From: DSXH01 sp020724325
GTDB lineage: Bacteria > Bacteroidota > Ignavibacteria > Ignavibacteriales > Melioribacteraceae
Assembly (NCBI GenBank): GCA_040756515.1
Contig: JBFLYW010000005.1
Span: forward strand, 1 to 64,000
Direction of reading: 5' to 3'
DNA: 64,000 nt
Numbering within the stretch: position 1 is the stretch's first letter; each line of letters starts with the position of its first letter. Below the pieces are notes generated by a model. It was not told where the DNA came from. It did not search any database and worked only from the letters and a program-made list of their open reading frames with translations. Positions 26,401 to 34,997 of the stretch are shown one piece after another. A program made the position numbers and the translations under genes.

Positions 26401-26580
26401 GCCGTAGAAATGGGAGAAGGAGCGGAAACGTGGTCGCCGTTGGCTAGAGCGGTAATTGGAGGTCTTACAACAACGACTGCATTAACTTTAATTGTAATTC
26501 CTATTCTCTATATAAAATTTGAACAGACAAGCGAAAGGGTAAAAAAATATTTTAGAGAAAGAAGGAATAGAAAGAAGTAA
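23476..26580 (+). CDS. RND-family efflux pump
   Basis: A 1034-residue inner-membrane proton-driven exporter of the AcrB/HAE-1-like group. It has the expected 12 membrane segments: one at the N-terminus (LVMIYGVILFFSFFSFSQL), a block at about 335-495, one near 535 and a block from about 855. The large periplasmic loops carry the porter domain. The proton-relay aspartate is present in GMLVDNSIVVLEN. GTSFSVMALVGFVMLVGIAVNNGI mirrors it in the second half. Absence of heavy-metal relay residues is not assessed, so drug or lipid-like substrates are only likely. Confidence 0.9.
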   Translation: MLLTKFSLRRQITLVMIYGVILFFSFFSFSQLKIDFFPDITFPFAGVITSYSGVGSEDIENLITRPIEEAVSSVKNIEKVNSQSFKGSSTVFLEFKYGTNMDKAENDIRKNLDYIKGYLPKDASRPLVFVFDPSMMPISYLTLSSPYLGPAELRKLSEEKIEPLMERVDGVASVQTMGGQQRQINVNINPVLLSSYDLSPNDVMQAVQFGSGLQPAGSIETLNKNYNLRIISEYHSLDQIRNTILTFKNSVPVFVKDVAEVIDGFKENTNEVRADYGEGIMLIIMKQSDANTILTSRKVKEAIPDIISRLPQGTKISIVWDQSEFILKSINNLKNTALIAFAMAFVVIYFFLRNFRGSLIMGISIPVSVIATFAVMYAANLTLNIISMAGLALAIGMLVDNSIVVLENIHRHREMDKNRFDAAENGTSEVGLAITVSTLTTISVFLPVLFVPNITGQLFKDMVLTITFSLLVSLIVAITLVPLMSAKILKIEQYNPANKISRLKNRIGDWLNVMTEKYSRLLHWSISHKKSVLITVFVMFVLSIGLATMLGGEFLPKSDQGLINVILESPSGTPIEQSRIYAYKIEEIVKEEIDKDDFESLSIFYGEREGFGAFGTSPSTLEIFIKLSSMDKRKHSQFVLQDRLRERFDKLPGVTYTFQEGGAFTTEKDIEVKIIGFDVEGARAIANELKSKMERVKGLVDISLNAKETTPELQVHLNKDLLNHYNLSTVQVAGNISTAIQGRVASQYREKGDEYNVYVRYSKEFRNKKELLEQVELSLPTGGRIKLKDVAEIKEEQSSPTIFRENQSRFVSIGCGLSGIDLTAAVKEIKGIIADTPIPSEYQVIIGGTAEDQQEAFFYLALAFIAAIILVYMIMASQFESLIDPFIIMFTVPLSIIGVFIFLAITGTSFSVMALVGFVMLVGIAVNNGIVLVDFMNQQRKKGMELIEAVEYSCRARIRPVLMTALTTILGMIPLAVEMGEGAETWSPLARAVIGGLTTTTALTLIVIPILYIKFEQTSERVKKYFRERRNRKK

Positions 26581-26607
26581 CAGAGATTATCTGAATATTC
26601 AATGAAG

Positions 26608-26646
26608 AACCTGACATTAGAGTACAATCTCTTGTCAGGTTTTTTT
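26608..26646 (+). terminator. Rho-independent terminator after the RND operon
   Basis: AACCTGACA (26608-26616) pairs perfectly with TGTCAGGTT (26633-26641), with an extra AGAG/CTCT inner stem, followed by a run of T. It lies between convergent genes; the homoaconitase stop codon falls inside its right arm. Confidence 0.85.
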
Positions 26647-28623
26647 ATGATTGAGATTTTTTATAATCCACCCTTCGAGACCGCCGCACACAATTAGTTC
26701 CTGTGCTGCTGTTCCAACTGGGTCTATCGTGTATTCTTTTTGAAGAGTAGTAATTATTGATTTTGAAAAATCAATTGCAACATAAATTCCTGTTCTAACA
26801 GTAAGTTGATTTGTTCCATAATCTCTTGTAAGATCATTAACAAGAGAAGGAGATTCGATAGCAAGCAAACCGTTATTAAGAGCATTTCGTTTGTAGGTCT
26901 CGTTGAAAGAGCCGGCTATAATAAGTTGAATACCGCAATACTTTAATGCTGTAGCAGCCTGTTCGCGTGAACTTCCAACTCCAAAATTAAATCCGCCTAC
27001 AAGTATATCACCTTTACGGATAATCTTAATGAATTCCGGATCGTAATTCTCCATTGCAATCTGAGCCTGACCTTCGGGAGTAATATCATCCTGATAAGTG
27101 TATTTACCGGGATAGATTCCGTCTGTATTCAGATTATCCTGGTAACAAAATACAAGCTCGCCGTTAATTAAGACTGGAAAATTTTCAATAGTTTTTATTA
27201 ATGAAATTCTCTTTTCTGTATATGAGTGAATTATAGTTTCACCAACTATTTTTCTTTGCGGATAGTTTTCTGCAGAAGTGATATAACCTGCAAGAGCAGA
27301 TGCAGCTACAACTGCCGGCGAAGCGAGATAAGCATCTGCATTAGGTGAACCCATCCGACCTTTGAAATTACGATTGGTAGAAGAAATTCCTACTTCACCG
27401 TCTTCAAGAAGTCCCATTCCTAATCCAATGCACGGACCGCATCCGGGTGGAAGAGGTACCGCACCCGCATTCAATAATATCTGCCAATCACCCCGCCTTT
27501 TACTTTCTGCCTCAACTTCACTTGATGCAGCTGAAATATAAAACTGAACTTCTTCTGCTATCTTTTTATTTCGCAAGAGTTCCGATGCTTCTGCTAAATC
27601 ATCTACTCTTGAATTTACACAAGATACTAAATAAGCTTTATGGATCTTTATCTTTTTCTTCTTAACCTCTGAAACAGGAGAAATTATTTTAACTGTGTTG
27701 GGTCCGGATACATGCGGCTCAATAGAAGATAAATCAATTGATATTTCTCTTGAGTAGAATGCATCGCTATCTGCACTAAGAGAAGAAATTTCTCTTTCAA
27801 GAATTTCTATTCTCTCTGAATTTATTCTCGGATGTTTTCCATTACCGTCGATATCAGAAGCAACTCCTTCCAATCCTCTTCTTTCAATAAAACGGGAACG
27901 TTCATTAAGCCAATTCAATGTAATTTTATCAACAGGGAATATTCCCGCCAAAGCTCCCCATTCAGTAGTCATGTTTGCTATTGTTAAACGCTGATCGATA
28001 TTAAGTTGTGTAATACCATTGCCTGTGAACTCGATAGCATGATTTAAGACTTCGTCCTTGTTAAAAAATCCGGCTAAAACAATAATTACATCTTTACCTT
28101 TAACACCTTTGTTAAGATTTCCTTTCAGCTCTACTTTAGCAACGTTTGGAACCTGCCACCAAGTGCGACCTGTAGCCCATATTGCAGCAGCATCGGTTCT
28201 TACTATTGGTGTACCCAAGCATCCTAATCCGCCATACATGTTTGAATGACTATCCGATGCTACTACTAAAGTCCCGGGCCATGCATATCCTTCTTCACAC
28301 ATTATCTGATGTCCGATACCACGTCCGGCTGGATAAAAATCAGCACCAGCTAATTTTGCAAACTCTTCAATCCGTTTGTACTTGGTAAGATTCTTTTCAT
28401 TCTTATTTTGTATATCATGATCGAGAGTTATTACAACCTGACGTGAATTAAAAAGTTTTTTTGCTCCAATGCTGTTGAATTTAGGAATAACCGCACCTGT
28501 GTTATCGTGTGTCATTACATAAGCAGGACTAATCGATATATAATCACCTGAGCGAATAAGATGACCATCATCCAAACCGAATGCAAATTTTTGAGCTATC
28601 TTTTCTACTAAAGTTTGACCCAT
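26635..28623 (-). CDS. Homoaconitase, single-chain fungal (Lys4-like) type
   Basis: Converts homocitrate to homoisocitrate through homoaconitate, the second stage of the alpha-aminoadipate pathway. The 662-residue protein fuses the large 4Fe-4S catalytic part to the C-terminal swivel domain. Diagnostic stretches include SDSHSNMYGGLGCLGTPIV, DAAAIWATGRTWWQ, IANMTTEWGALAGIFPVDK, the cluster cysteines in VSCVNSR and GCGPCIGLG, STNRNFKGRMGS and the swivel motif GSSREQAATA. These match yeast-type mitochondrial homoaconitase as I remember it far more closely than TCA aconitase or two-subunit LysT/LysU. AAGGT and GGGGA lie upstream of the ATG. It ends a minus-strand run that contains a homoisocitrate-dehydrogenase-like gene. 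Confidence 0.82.
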   Translation of the reverse strand: MGQTLVEKIAQKFAFGLDDGHLIRSGDYISISPAYVMTHDNTGAVIPKFNSIGAKKLFNSRQVVITLDHDIQNKNEKNLTKYKRIEEFAKLAGADFYPAGRGIGHQIMCEEGYAWPGTLVVASDSHSNMYGGLGCLGTPIVRTDAAAIWATGRTWWQVPNVAKVELKGNLNKGVKGKDVIIVLAGFFNKDEVLNHAIEFTGNGITQLNIDQRLTIANMTTEWGALAGIFPVDKITLNWLNERSRFIERRGLEGVASDIDGNGKHPRINSERIEILEREISSLSADSDAFYSREISIDLSSIEPHVSGPNTVKIISPVSEVKKKKIKIHKAYLVSCVNSRVDDLAEASELLRNKKIAEEVQFYISAASSEVEAESKRRGDWQILLNAGAVPLPPGCGPCIGLGMGLLEDGEVGISSTNRNFKGRMGSPNADAYLASPAVVAASALAGYITSAENYPQRKIVGETIIHSYTEKRISLIKTIENFPVLINGELVFCYQDNLNTDGIYPGKYTYQDDITPEGQAQIAMENYDPEFIKIIRKGDILVGGFNFGVGSSREQAATALKYCGIQLIIAGSFNETYKRNALNNGLLAIESPSLVNDLTRDYGTNQLTVRTGIYVAIDFSKSIITTLQKEYTIDPVGTAAQELIVCGGLEGWIIKNLNHKKT

Positions 28624-28947
28624 TTAATTACCTTCCCCAATTTTATTATGAGAGTTAAGAAAGAATTCATTCGATAGAGAATATGAATGTTTTGAATTGC
28701 TCAATTCATTTGATGATCTACACAAATAATCGTTGGCATTTTGACCTGCAATTATGTGTAAAGTCTCACTCCGAAAGTCGAACCATTCAGTATCAGCAAC
28801 GCTGGCAAAGTTCTTTTTATGAAGTTTGCCTTTATCATTTAACATCAGGTTGTTGTTAACCAAATCAAATTCTGCAAGCTTTCTGATAAGTAATAGAAAT
28901 GCTGAGGCAGTCCGACGCTCTATAATTATTTTAATAAATTCACTCAA
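28624..28947 (-). CDS. Hypothetical protein upstream of homoaconitase
   Basis: A possible 107-residue protein whose stop codon directly abuts the homoaconitase start. The N-terminal part is helical and basic (FIKIIIERRTASAFLLLIRKLAEF), the remainder is polar and Asn/Ser-rich. No signal peptide, metal motif or known domain is visible. The end of this frame also carries the ribosome binding site of the next gene. It may be a real small protein, a decayed gene or chance; I cannot tell. Confidence 0.35.
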   Translation of the reverse strand: MSEFIKIIIERRTASAFLLLIRKLAEFDLVNNNLMLNDKGKLHKKNFASVADTEWFDFRSETLHIIAGQNANDYLCRSSNELSNSKHSYSLSNEFFLNSHNKIGEGN

Positions 28948-29154
28948 CTTCTTTTTTTAACTTACTTGTAATTTCTCTTACAACAAAAGATATTTCCGTA
29001 ATAATTCACAAACATTGTTTTACAACTTTCTACCCTCAGCGAAAAAGGGAATTTTTTTAGATCATTTTCAGTGAATGCTGTTTCCTGCAACGTATCATCA
29101 TAACTTTCGGCGATAATATTTTTTTTACTACATCAATAAACATAAATAGCAATG

Positions 29155-30795
29155 CTATTTTACCAGTTCAACTTCCTTGTTGCTTTGTCGTAATACTCTG
29201 TAGGCTTGAAGAGCGAGAATAACCGCTAAGACAAAAAGCAAAACAGAAATAACTGAAAGAATATAATTATTGTTAATAAAGTTAGTATAGAAGAGGGTAA
29301 TAAGAGCCGTCAAGGTAACTGCGAACATAAAAATCATAGGAATCATTGTGAATGAAAAATTCAATTTTAGATTAGAAATCCATACAGTAATAGCTAATAA
29401 AGCGATTGCAGCTAATAATTGATTAGCACTTCCAAATACCGGCCAAATGGACATTGTTTGCCCGCTGAACGTTAAAGCAGCACCGACTGCAACAGTGATT
29501 GTAGTTGCAACAAAACGATTCTTTACAAGAACACTTTGTTCTTTTTTCTCTTTCACTTTCACTTCAAAAAATTCCTGAAATGTAAAACGTGCAAGACGAG
29601 TAGCGGTATCGAGTGTTGTTAATGCAAAGGCAGAGACAGCCAATGCAGCAAAATTTGTTGCAACAGAAGTAGAAATATTTAACAATGGAATATTGTGAAT
29701 AAAATTAGCAACGCCGGTTGAAAAGGCAGCTACTGCACCTTTAGATTCAAGTAATTTCAAAAAATGGTGCTGATCTAGCGAGGCAACCGATAGAAGTGCC
29801 AAAACCGCAAGAATACCTTCAATAAGCATACTGCCGTAACCGACTACTCTTGCATCGGATTCTCTATCTAACTGTTTAGATGTAGTACCGCTTCCAACAA
29901 TTGAATGAAAACCGCTTATAGCACCGCAAGCAACTGTTACAAACAGCGCGGGGAATAAATAACCGATTTTATCAATCGAAAAATTTGTTACGGGTGCAAG
30001 ATGAACTTCTGGAAAGGTAAAAAATAATCCAACAATTCCACCAATCATCAGTGAATAAAGGAAATAGGAATTAAGATAATCTCTTGGCTGAAGTAAAATC
30101 CAAACCGGAGTTACAGACGCAACAAAAATGTATCCTATTAAAATAAATGTCCATACCTGGCTGCTTAATTGCAAAGGGAACAGATTTCCCAGGTAAATGC
30201 AGAAAAATAAAAGAGCAACACCAACTAAGGATGAAATCCATAACGAATATTTGTATTTGTATACAGTTAGTCCAAATGCAACTGCAAGCAGAATAAATAG
30301 AAGGGAAGATGTTCCGGAACTTGGAATACTCTCGAAAGTTTTAGCAACTATCAACATGAATACTGCAATAACAAGTATAAGCGTAGCCCAGGCAAACAAT
30401 AGAAATAGTTTTTTTCCGTTACGACCTATGTAAGTATCTATAATTTGTCCAATTGATTTGCCTTTATGTCTGACAGATGCAACAATGGAAGTATAATCGT
30501 GCACACCGCCAATAAATGTAGCACCAATTAGAATCCAGACATAGACCGGAATCCAGCCGAAACTTGCTGCTATTATAGGACCAACAATTGGTCCGGCACC
30601 TGCAATAGAAGCAAAATGGTGCCCGACAAGAACGGGAGTTTTAGCCGGACAGTAATCAACGCCATCATACATTGTGTGCGAAGGTGTTTCTTTGGAATTG
30701 GATACATTTAATTTACGTGTAATGTAACCGCCGTAATACTTATAGGAGAATGAGAAGACTATCATAGCAAACAGGATAATTATTATTCCGCTCAT
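29155..30795 (-). CDS. cstA: CstA-family carbon starvation transporter
   Basis: A 546-residue membrane protein with many hydrophobic segments. The N-terminal family block HHFASIAGAGPIVGPIIAASF and GGVHDYTSIVASVRHKGKSIG is unmistakable for CstA, followed by TLDTATRLARFTFQEF. Known relatives import pyruvate or peptides. At 546 residues it is shorter than the E. coli protein (about 700) and matches the compact form common in other phyla. It lies between the homoisocitrate-dehydrogenase-like and homoaconitase genes on the same strand, so a link to carbon or amino-acid supply is plausible but unproven. Confidence 0.85.
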   Translation of the reverse strand: MSGIIIILFAMIVFSFSYKYYGGYITRKLNVSNSKETPSHTMYDGVDYCPAKTPVLVGHHFASIAGAGPIVGPIIAASFGWIPVYVWILIGATFIGGVHDYTSIVASVRHKGKSIGQIIDTYIGRNGKKLFLLFAWATLILVIAVFMLIVAKTFESIPSSGTSSLLFILLAVAFGLTVYKYKYSLWISSLVGVALLFFCIYLGNLFPLQLSSQVWTFILIGYIFVASVTPVWILLQPRDYLNSYFLYSLMIGGIVGLFFTFPEVHLAPVTNFSIDKIGYLFPALFVTVACGAISGFHSIVGSGTTSKQLDRESDARVVGYGSMLIEGILAVLALLSVASLDQHHFLKLLESKGAVAAFSTGVANFIHNIPLLNISTSVATNFAALAVSAFALTTLDTATRLARFTFQEFFEVKVKEKKEQSVLVKNRFVATTITVAVGAALTFSGQTMSIWPVFGSANQLLAAIALLAITVWISNLKLNFSFTMIPMIFMFAVTLTALITLFYTNFINNNYILSVISVLLFVLAVILALQAYRVLRQSNKEVELVK

Positions 30796-30843
30796 TTTGA
30801 ATCCTCTCTAATTTATTCCTTAATTCTTGTTTTAATTTATTTG

Positions 30844-32028
30844 CTAATTCAATTTTGATATTACGGCATCAGTCATTTGCTCTGTATTTACAGCGCCCTT
30901 AGCAAATACATTCGGTCCGCCTTTTAATTTGAGCATATCGTAAGTTTTGAATTTTCCTTCTGCAATAACATCGGCAACAGCTTTTTTAATTATTCGGGCA
31001 ATATCTAATTCTCCGATATGTTCGAGCATCATTACAGCACTCATAAACATTGCTACAGGATTAACAATAGAGGGATTAAGCATTTCATATTTAGGAGCGC
31101 TTCCATGAGTCGGTTCAAATACAGCGTATTGATCACCAATGTTTGCGCTGCATGCAAATCCTAATCCGCCAATTAATCCAGCAAATCCATCGCTAATAAT
31201 ATCACCGAACATATTTTCTGAAACAATAACACCGTAGTTTTCCGGATTTTTTGTAAGCCACATCATTTGTGCATCTATGTTTGTATCCCACAATTCAATA
31301 CCGGAATATTCCTTAGAGATCTGTTTTGCAATTTTGAGCATCATGCCGGAAGTTTCGCGCAATACATTTGGTTTTTCGCACAGGGTTACGTTTTTATATC
31401 CAAATTTTTTCGCGTATTCGAATGCTGCGCGTATAATCCTTTCGCTTGCTTTCTTAGTAACAATTCTTGCCGAAATTGACATCTCTTCATTCGGTACCTC
31501 TTTGAATGCGTTCATTTTTGGATTTGTCTCAAACGCATCGCGAACTGATTGCGGAGGATTAGTCCACTCAACACCTGCATATAATCCTTCAGTATTCTGG
31601 CGGAATATTACCGCATTAATCTGAGGTTCTTCAATTCCTCCATCATTACTTTTCCTAATAAAGTTAAGAGGATTATTTTTGAATGTAATACATGGTCGTA
31701 TGCAAATATCGAGATTAAATTTTTGACGAAGAGTAACAATTGGCGAGAAATATACAAGTCCTTTTCCTTTTAACGGTGGATCGAGTTCTTTTTCCGAATC
31801 CTCTTTCGGCTTACTTGTTATGGCGCCAAATAATGCAATCTTATTTTCTTCAATTAATTTTATCGTTCTATCCGGAAGAGGATTACCTTCTGTGCACCAG
31901 AAGTCCCAGCCAATATCTCCCCAAACATATTCTGCTTTAAATCCGGCAGCGTCCAATAATCTTATTGCTTCCGGTAATACAACTTTTCCAATTCCATCTC
32001 CTGGAAGTGCAACAACTTTTCTCATCAT
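30844..32028 (-). CDS. Isocitrate/isopropylmalate dehydrogenase family; probable homoisocitrate dehydrogenase
   Basis: A 394-residue beta-decarboxylating dehydrogenase. It has the N-terminal LPGDGIG motif, a metal-binding region NMFGDIISDGFAGLIGG and the cofactor motif EPTHGSAPKY. The substrate loop reads SPIVTLRQKF, keeping the Ser of isocitrate dehydrogenases but with Ile where they have Asn. A separate complete monomeric isocitrate dehydrogenase (45583-47808) can serve the TCA cycle, and a homoaconitase lies in the same minus-strand block, so oxidation of homoisocitrate to 2-oxoadipate is the best reading. Lys-Tyr after HGSAP is more like NADP- than NAD-dependent enzymes. The start may be the second ATG at 32025. 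Confidence 0.7.
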   Translation of the reverse strand: MMRKVVALPGDGIGKVVLPEAIRLLDAAGFKAEYVWGDIGWDFWCTEGNPLPDRTIKLIEENKIALFGAITSKPKEDSEKELDPPLKGKGLVYFSPIVTLRQKFNLDICIRPCITFKNNPLNFIRKSNDGGIEEPQINAVIFRQNTEGLYAGVEWTNPPQSVRDAFETNPKMNAFKEVPNEEMSISARIVTKKASERIIRAAFEYAKKFGYKNVTLCEKPNVLRETSGMMLKIAKQISKEYSGIELWDTNIDAQMMWLTKNPENYGVIVSENMFGDIISDGFAGLIGGLGFACSANIGDQYAVFEPTHGSAPKYEMLNPSIVNPVAMFMSAVMMLEHIGELDIARIIKKAVADVIAEGKFKTYDMLKLKGGPNVFAKGAVNTEQMTDAVISKLN

Positions 32029-32117
32029 AATTCCTAATGAATTTTAATTAACGATACGAACATAGAGAGTATGATTCTTTTAGGCAAGGAGTAAGAAGTT
32101 TTCAATAAATGTTCTTT

Positions 32118-34103
32118 CTAAAAATTAAAATCGATCTGAAAATTTAAACGATTATCCAAATTACCGGAGATTTCAGAATCGCTGCTTCCAAGAGTTCTTT
32201 CATTCGGCTTATATAACTCGGAATATTTAATGGAAATGTTTAGCCCAAACTTGGTTGTGTATTTAACCATTAAGTACCATCTTAATCCCTCTCCGTATAG
32301 AGGTGGATTGGTCATAACACCTATTACGTCATTTTCAAACTGATAGAGGCGCGAGTTGTAAGAATCCGTAGAAAAAAAGATGAAACGCGCATACATATTA
32401 AAATTTGCATAGGGATTATATTTAATATCTTGAAGAATAAGATAACCGCTTTCTCCAGGATCGGTTTGTGTAGAAGTTAAATAAACATATTCAACCCTGG
32501 AACGGAGTTGTAGGTTTCTTGCAGCTTTGTAAATTATTTCTGCCCTATAATTCTGCTGACTTCTTTTTACAAGTCCTCTTAACTCGGTAAATGATTGAAC
32601 ATAGTCCTTAGTTTCGTTTTTATATTTAATACGCAATTCAGTATTTGTAAAAATCTTGTTTGTGTAATAGAACAAAAAATCATTTCCGGTGGAAGAAAAA
32701 TAATAATTGTTAGCGGCAACGGGAAATTTGAATTGATCGAAGTAGATATTAAAAACGCCGTAATCGGTTCGGAATTTTATTCCTGAATAAAATCCTACTT
32801 CATTTTGTGCTGTACCTTTTTCGCCAAAACTGTTTGCATGCAGATTGATAAAATTGCGCGGAAAATTTCTAAACGAAAATACCAGAGTAAAGTTTTTATC
32901 CACTAATAAATTAGCCGTGTGGATTGATGCAACAGAAGTCATATTATAAGCTACTTCACCGCTTAGAAATAAGTGTTGGAATAAAGCTGAGTAGGATGAA
33001 GAGAGATAACTGAAGTTATTCCCGGATTTTTTTAACTGGTCTGTAAAAGCAAAGTTATTGCTGAAAACAGAACGGTAATAAAGCAGACCAATTTTTACGT
33101 CGGTATTCAAATCGAAGTCTATTGCCGTGCCAATTACTTTTTCAGTTACACTATTTTCCTTTTTAATTTCCGATCTTGTGCGGTGCAAACCATCCAGTGA
33201 TAAAGAGGTAATCTGATTGTTAATTGAATCTATCGATGCATCTTTCTTGTTATATGATAGGAAAGGAGAGACGGTGATTCTATCCAGGTTAAGTTTAAGC
33301 GCAACACCGCGAAAAAATTGGTTCTCGTCCGCACTGGTATAAGGGACTGCATTTCCGCCGCCTTTCGAAACTGTATTAATTGCATCTGTCCCTTTCGAAA
33401 ATGAATAAGGACTCCATAATGCAAGACCTTGCCCAAATTCGAAAAGATAATCGCCAAGTATTATAGTATTGAAAATTGGTAAATCGCTTATCATTAGATG
33501 GAATGACGAAAAGTCGGCGAATGATTTTTCGCCGGCATCCTTTTCGAATAACAAACCAAAATAAAATTTATCTGCGCTGTTAACTTTAAGACGGTTATAA
33601 AATTTCGGTTTCGATCCGGCATATCTCCCGTTAGTAAATCCAAGCCGGTTTTGCAAATCGTTTTGTGTTCTGAATCTGTAATAGAATTTTATATTTCTAA
33701 ATAGCTCAGAAAGCCCTTCGAATAGTGATATCTCTTTTTCATCACCGAGTTTTAGAAAAGGTAATATCCTGTTTATTTCTTCGTTACTTACACCTTCTAT
33801 GTTGATTAGAACCTCCGGTTTATAAATACCTCCTTTTAAGTTGCGGCAGCGTATAATTGCACGGGCAGTTTGAATATTTATTAGCGGAATTCTCATCAGG
33901 TCTTTTACAGAAGCTGTTTTTAATAATATCGGGTTATTCATTAAGTATTCAATTGAATCATAAATCTGAGTTTCTTCATTTTCTAAAGATGCATCTTCAA
34001 GAATCTCTTCCATCTTTTCAATTGTATGCACTGTGTCTTCTTGCTGCGATATTAAAATAGAATTGAAGAAAATAAAAAATATTAATAGGTAAGAATACTT
34101 CAT
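32118..34103 (-). CDS. Helix-hairpin-helix domain outer-membrane protein
   Basis: A 661-residue exported protein. After a signal peptide (to about ILISQQ, residue 20) comes an acidic helix and a ComEA-like helix-hairpin-helix pair (about 55-115, ASVKDLMRIPLINIQTARAI and INIEGVSNEEINRILPFLK). The long C-terminal part is alternating beta-strand sequence ending in LNFQIDFNF, which looks like an outer-membrane barrel. Proteins with this architecture are widespread in Bacteroidota and Ignavibacteriota with no assigned function; a DNA-uptake role has been suggested only by analogy with ComEA. It follows the barrel gene after 11 bases. Confidence 0.7.
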   Translation of the reverse strand: MKYSYLLIFFIFFNSILISQQEDTVHTIEKMEEILEDASLENEETQIYDSIEYLMNNPILLKTASVKDLMRIPLINIQTARAIIRCRNLKGGIYKPEVLINIEGVSNEEINRILPFLKLGDEKEISLFEGLSELFRNIKFYYRFRTQNDLQNRLGFTNGRYAGSKPKFYNRLKVNSADKFYFGLLFEKDAGEKSFADFSSFHLMISDLPIFNTIILGDYLFEFGQGLALWSPYSFSKGTDAINTVSKGGGNAVPYTSADENQFFRGVALKLNLDRITVSPFLSYNKKDASIDSINNQITSLSLDGLHRTRSEIKKENSVTEKVIGTAIDFDLNTDVKIGLLYYRSVFSNNFAFTDQLKKSGNNFSYLSSSYSALFQHLFLSGEVAYNMTSVASIHTANLLVDKNFTLVFSFRNFPRNFINLHANSFGEKGTAQNEVGFYSGIKFRTDYGVFNIYFDQFKFPVAANNYYFSSTGNDFLFYYTNKIFTNTELRIKYKNETKDYVQSFTELRGLVKRSQQNYRAEIIYKAARNLQLRSRVEYVYLTSTQTDPGESGYLILQDIKYNPYANFNMYARFIFFSTDSYNSRLYQFENDVIGVMTNPPLYGEGLRWYLMVKYTTKFGLNISIKYSELYKPNERTLGSSDSEISGNLDNRLNFQIDFNF

Positions 34104-34114
34104 TAATATCTATT

Positions 34115-34927
34115 TTATTTTGAAAATTGAATTACAATACCGAACTGATGACTTAGCTGAAGATCGGGATGCGAGCTAACTGAGTATTCAATCTGAAAAA
34201 TGCTGTAAGAAATACTTAATCCGCCAGAAAAAATATTCGGTTCGTTTGAAGCACCAATTCTTAATTGCATATATTTCATAAGCATGTATTCAGCACCAAG
34301 CCGCAATGAAGCATTATAGTTTAATTCTTTTCGTAGTGATAGGAACACACCCAGCTCCTCAATTGCTTTATATCCAATACCACCGGAAAACACAACGGGA
34401 ATACTGTTATCTTCGCCAGCTACTTTTGTACGTGTTACATTCTCAAACGTAAATCCTAATTTAAGTGATTTAGTAATATCTGCAATTCCGCCCAGATTAA
34501 AAATGAGAAATCCGCTGCTTCCGTAATTTTTGATCGAAATATTCTGATATATTGAAGTGATGCCCAAAGAAAATTTATCTACTATTTTACGGCTGAATCC
34601 AAGTGCAATTTTAGTTTCTTTATAAAGATCGAATCCGTAAATCAGAAAACCTCCGCTGAATGACCCGAATGAAGTTGGCTCTATATAAACTCCCGATCCT
34701 GTTGAAAGTGCAGACTCTCCGAATGGAGCAGGTGAATAGAACAATCCAATTGTACGTCCTTTGATGTTTGATAGCCCAGATGGATTATTGAATATTGAAA
34801 ACGGTTCTTCGAATAATGATAAGTCTGAGTGGGAAAGAGCAACTTGACGTGTACCGGGTAAAACCTGACAGAAACTTTTAGAAGAATGGATTAGTAAAAA
34901 AATGAGAATTAAAAAAAGCTTTTTCAT
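34115..34927 (-). CDS. Outer-membrane beta-barrel protein (PorV/FadL-like)
   Basis: A 270-residue exported protein with a signal peptide ending near SKSFCQ. EEPFSIFNNPSGLSNIKGR resembles the N-terminal NPA-type plug motif of the FadL/PorV/UPF0164 group, and the rest alternates as beta-strands with GGLSISYSIFQIEYSVSSHP near the end and a C-terminal FSK. It is co-directional with the helix-hairpin-helix protein. PorV family members shuttle type IX cargo, but nothing here proves that role. Confidence 0.6.
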   Translation of the reverse strand: MKKLFLILIFLLIHSSKSFCQVLPGTRQVALSHSDLSLFEEPFSIFNNPSGLSNIKGRTIGLFYSPAPFGESALSTGSGVYIEPTSFGSFSGGFLIYGFDLYKETKIALGFSRKIVDKFSLGITSIYQNISIKNYGSSGFLIFNLGGIADITKSLKLGFTFENVTRTKVAGEDNSIPVVFSGGIGYKAIEELGVFLSLRKELNYNASLRLGAEYMLMKYMQLRIGASNEPNIFSGGLSISYSIFQIEYSVSSHPDLQLSHQFGIVIQFSK

Positions 34928-34997
34928 GATTTACAACTTAATTGATTGTATTAAATATATCAATTACATATTTTCAATAAGAAGAAATAGGTTCAAT

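Noticed and set aside
26635..28623. TCA-cycle aconitase
   Set aside because: The length and long diagnostic motifs fit the homoaconitase group, and a homoisocitrate-dehydrogenase-like gene is in the same block.
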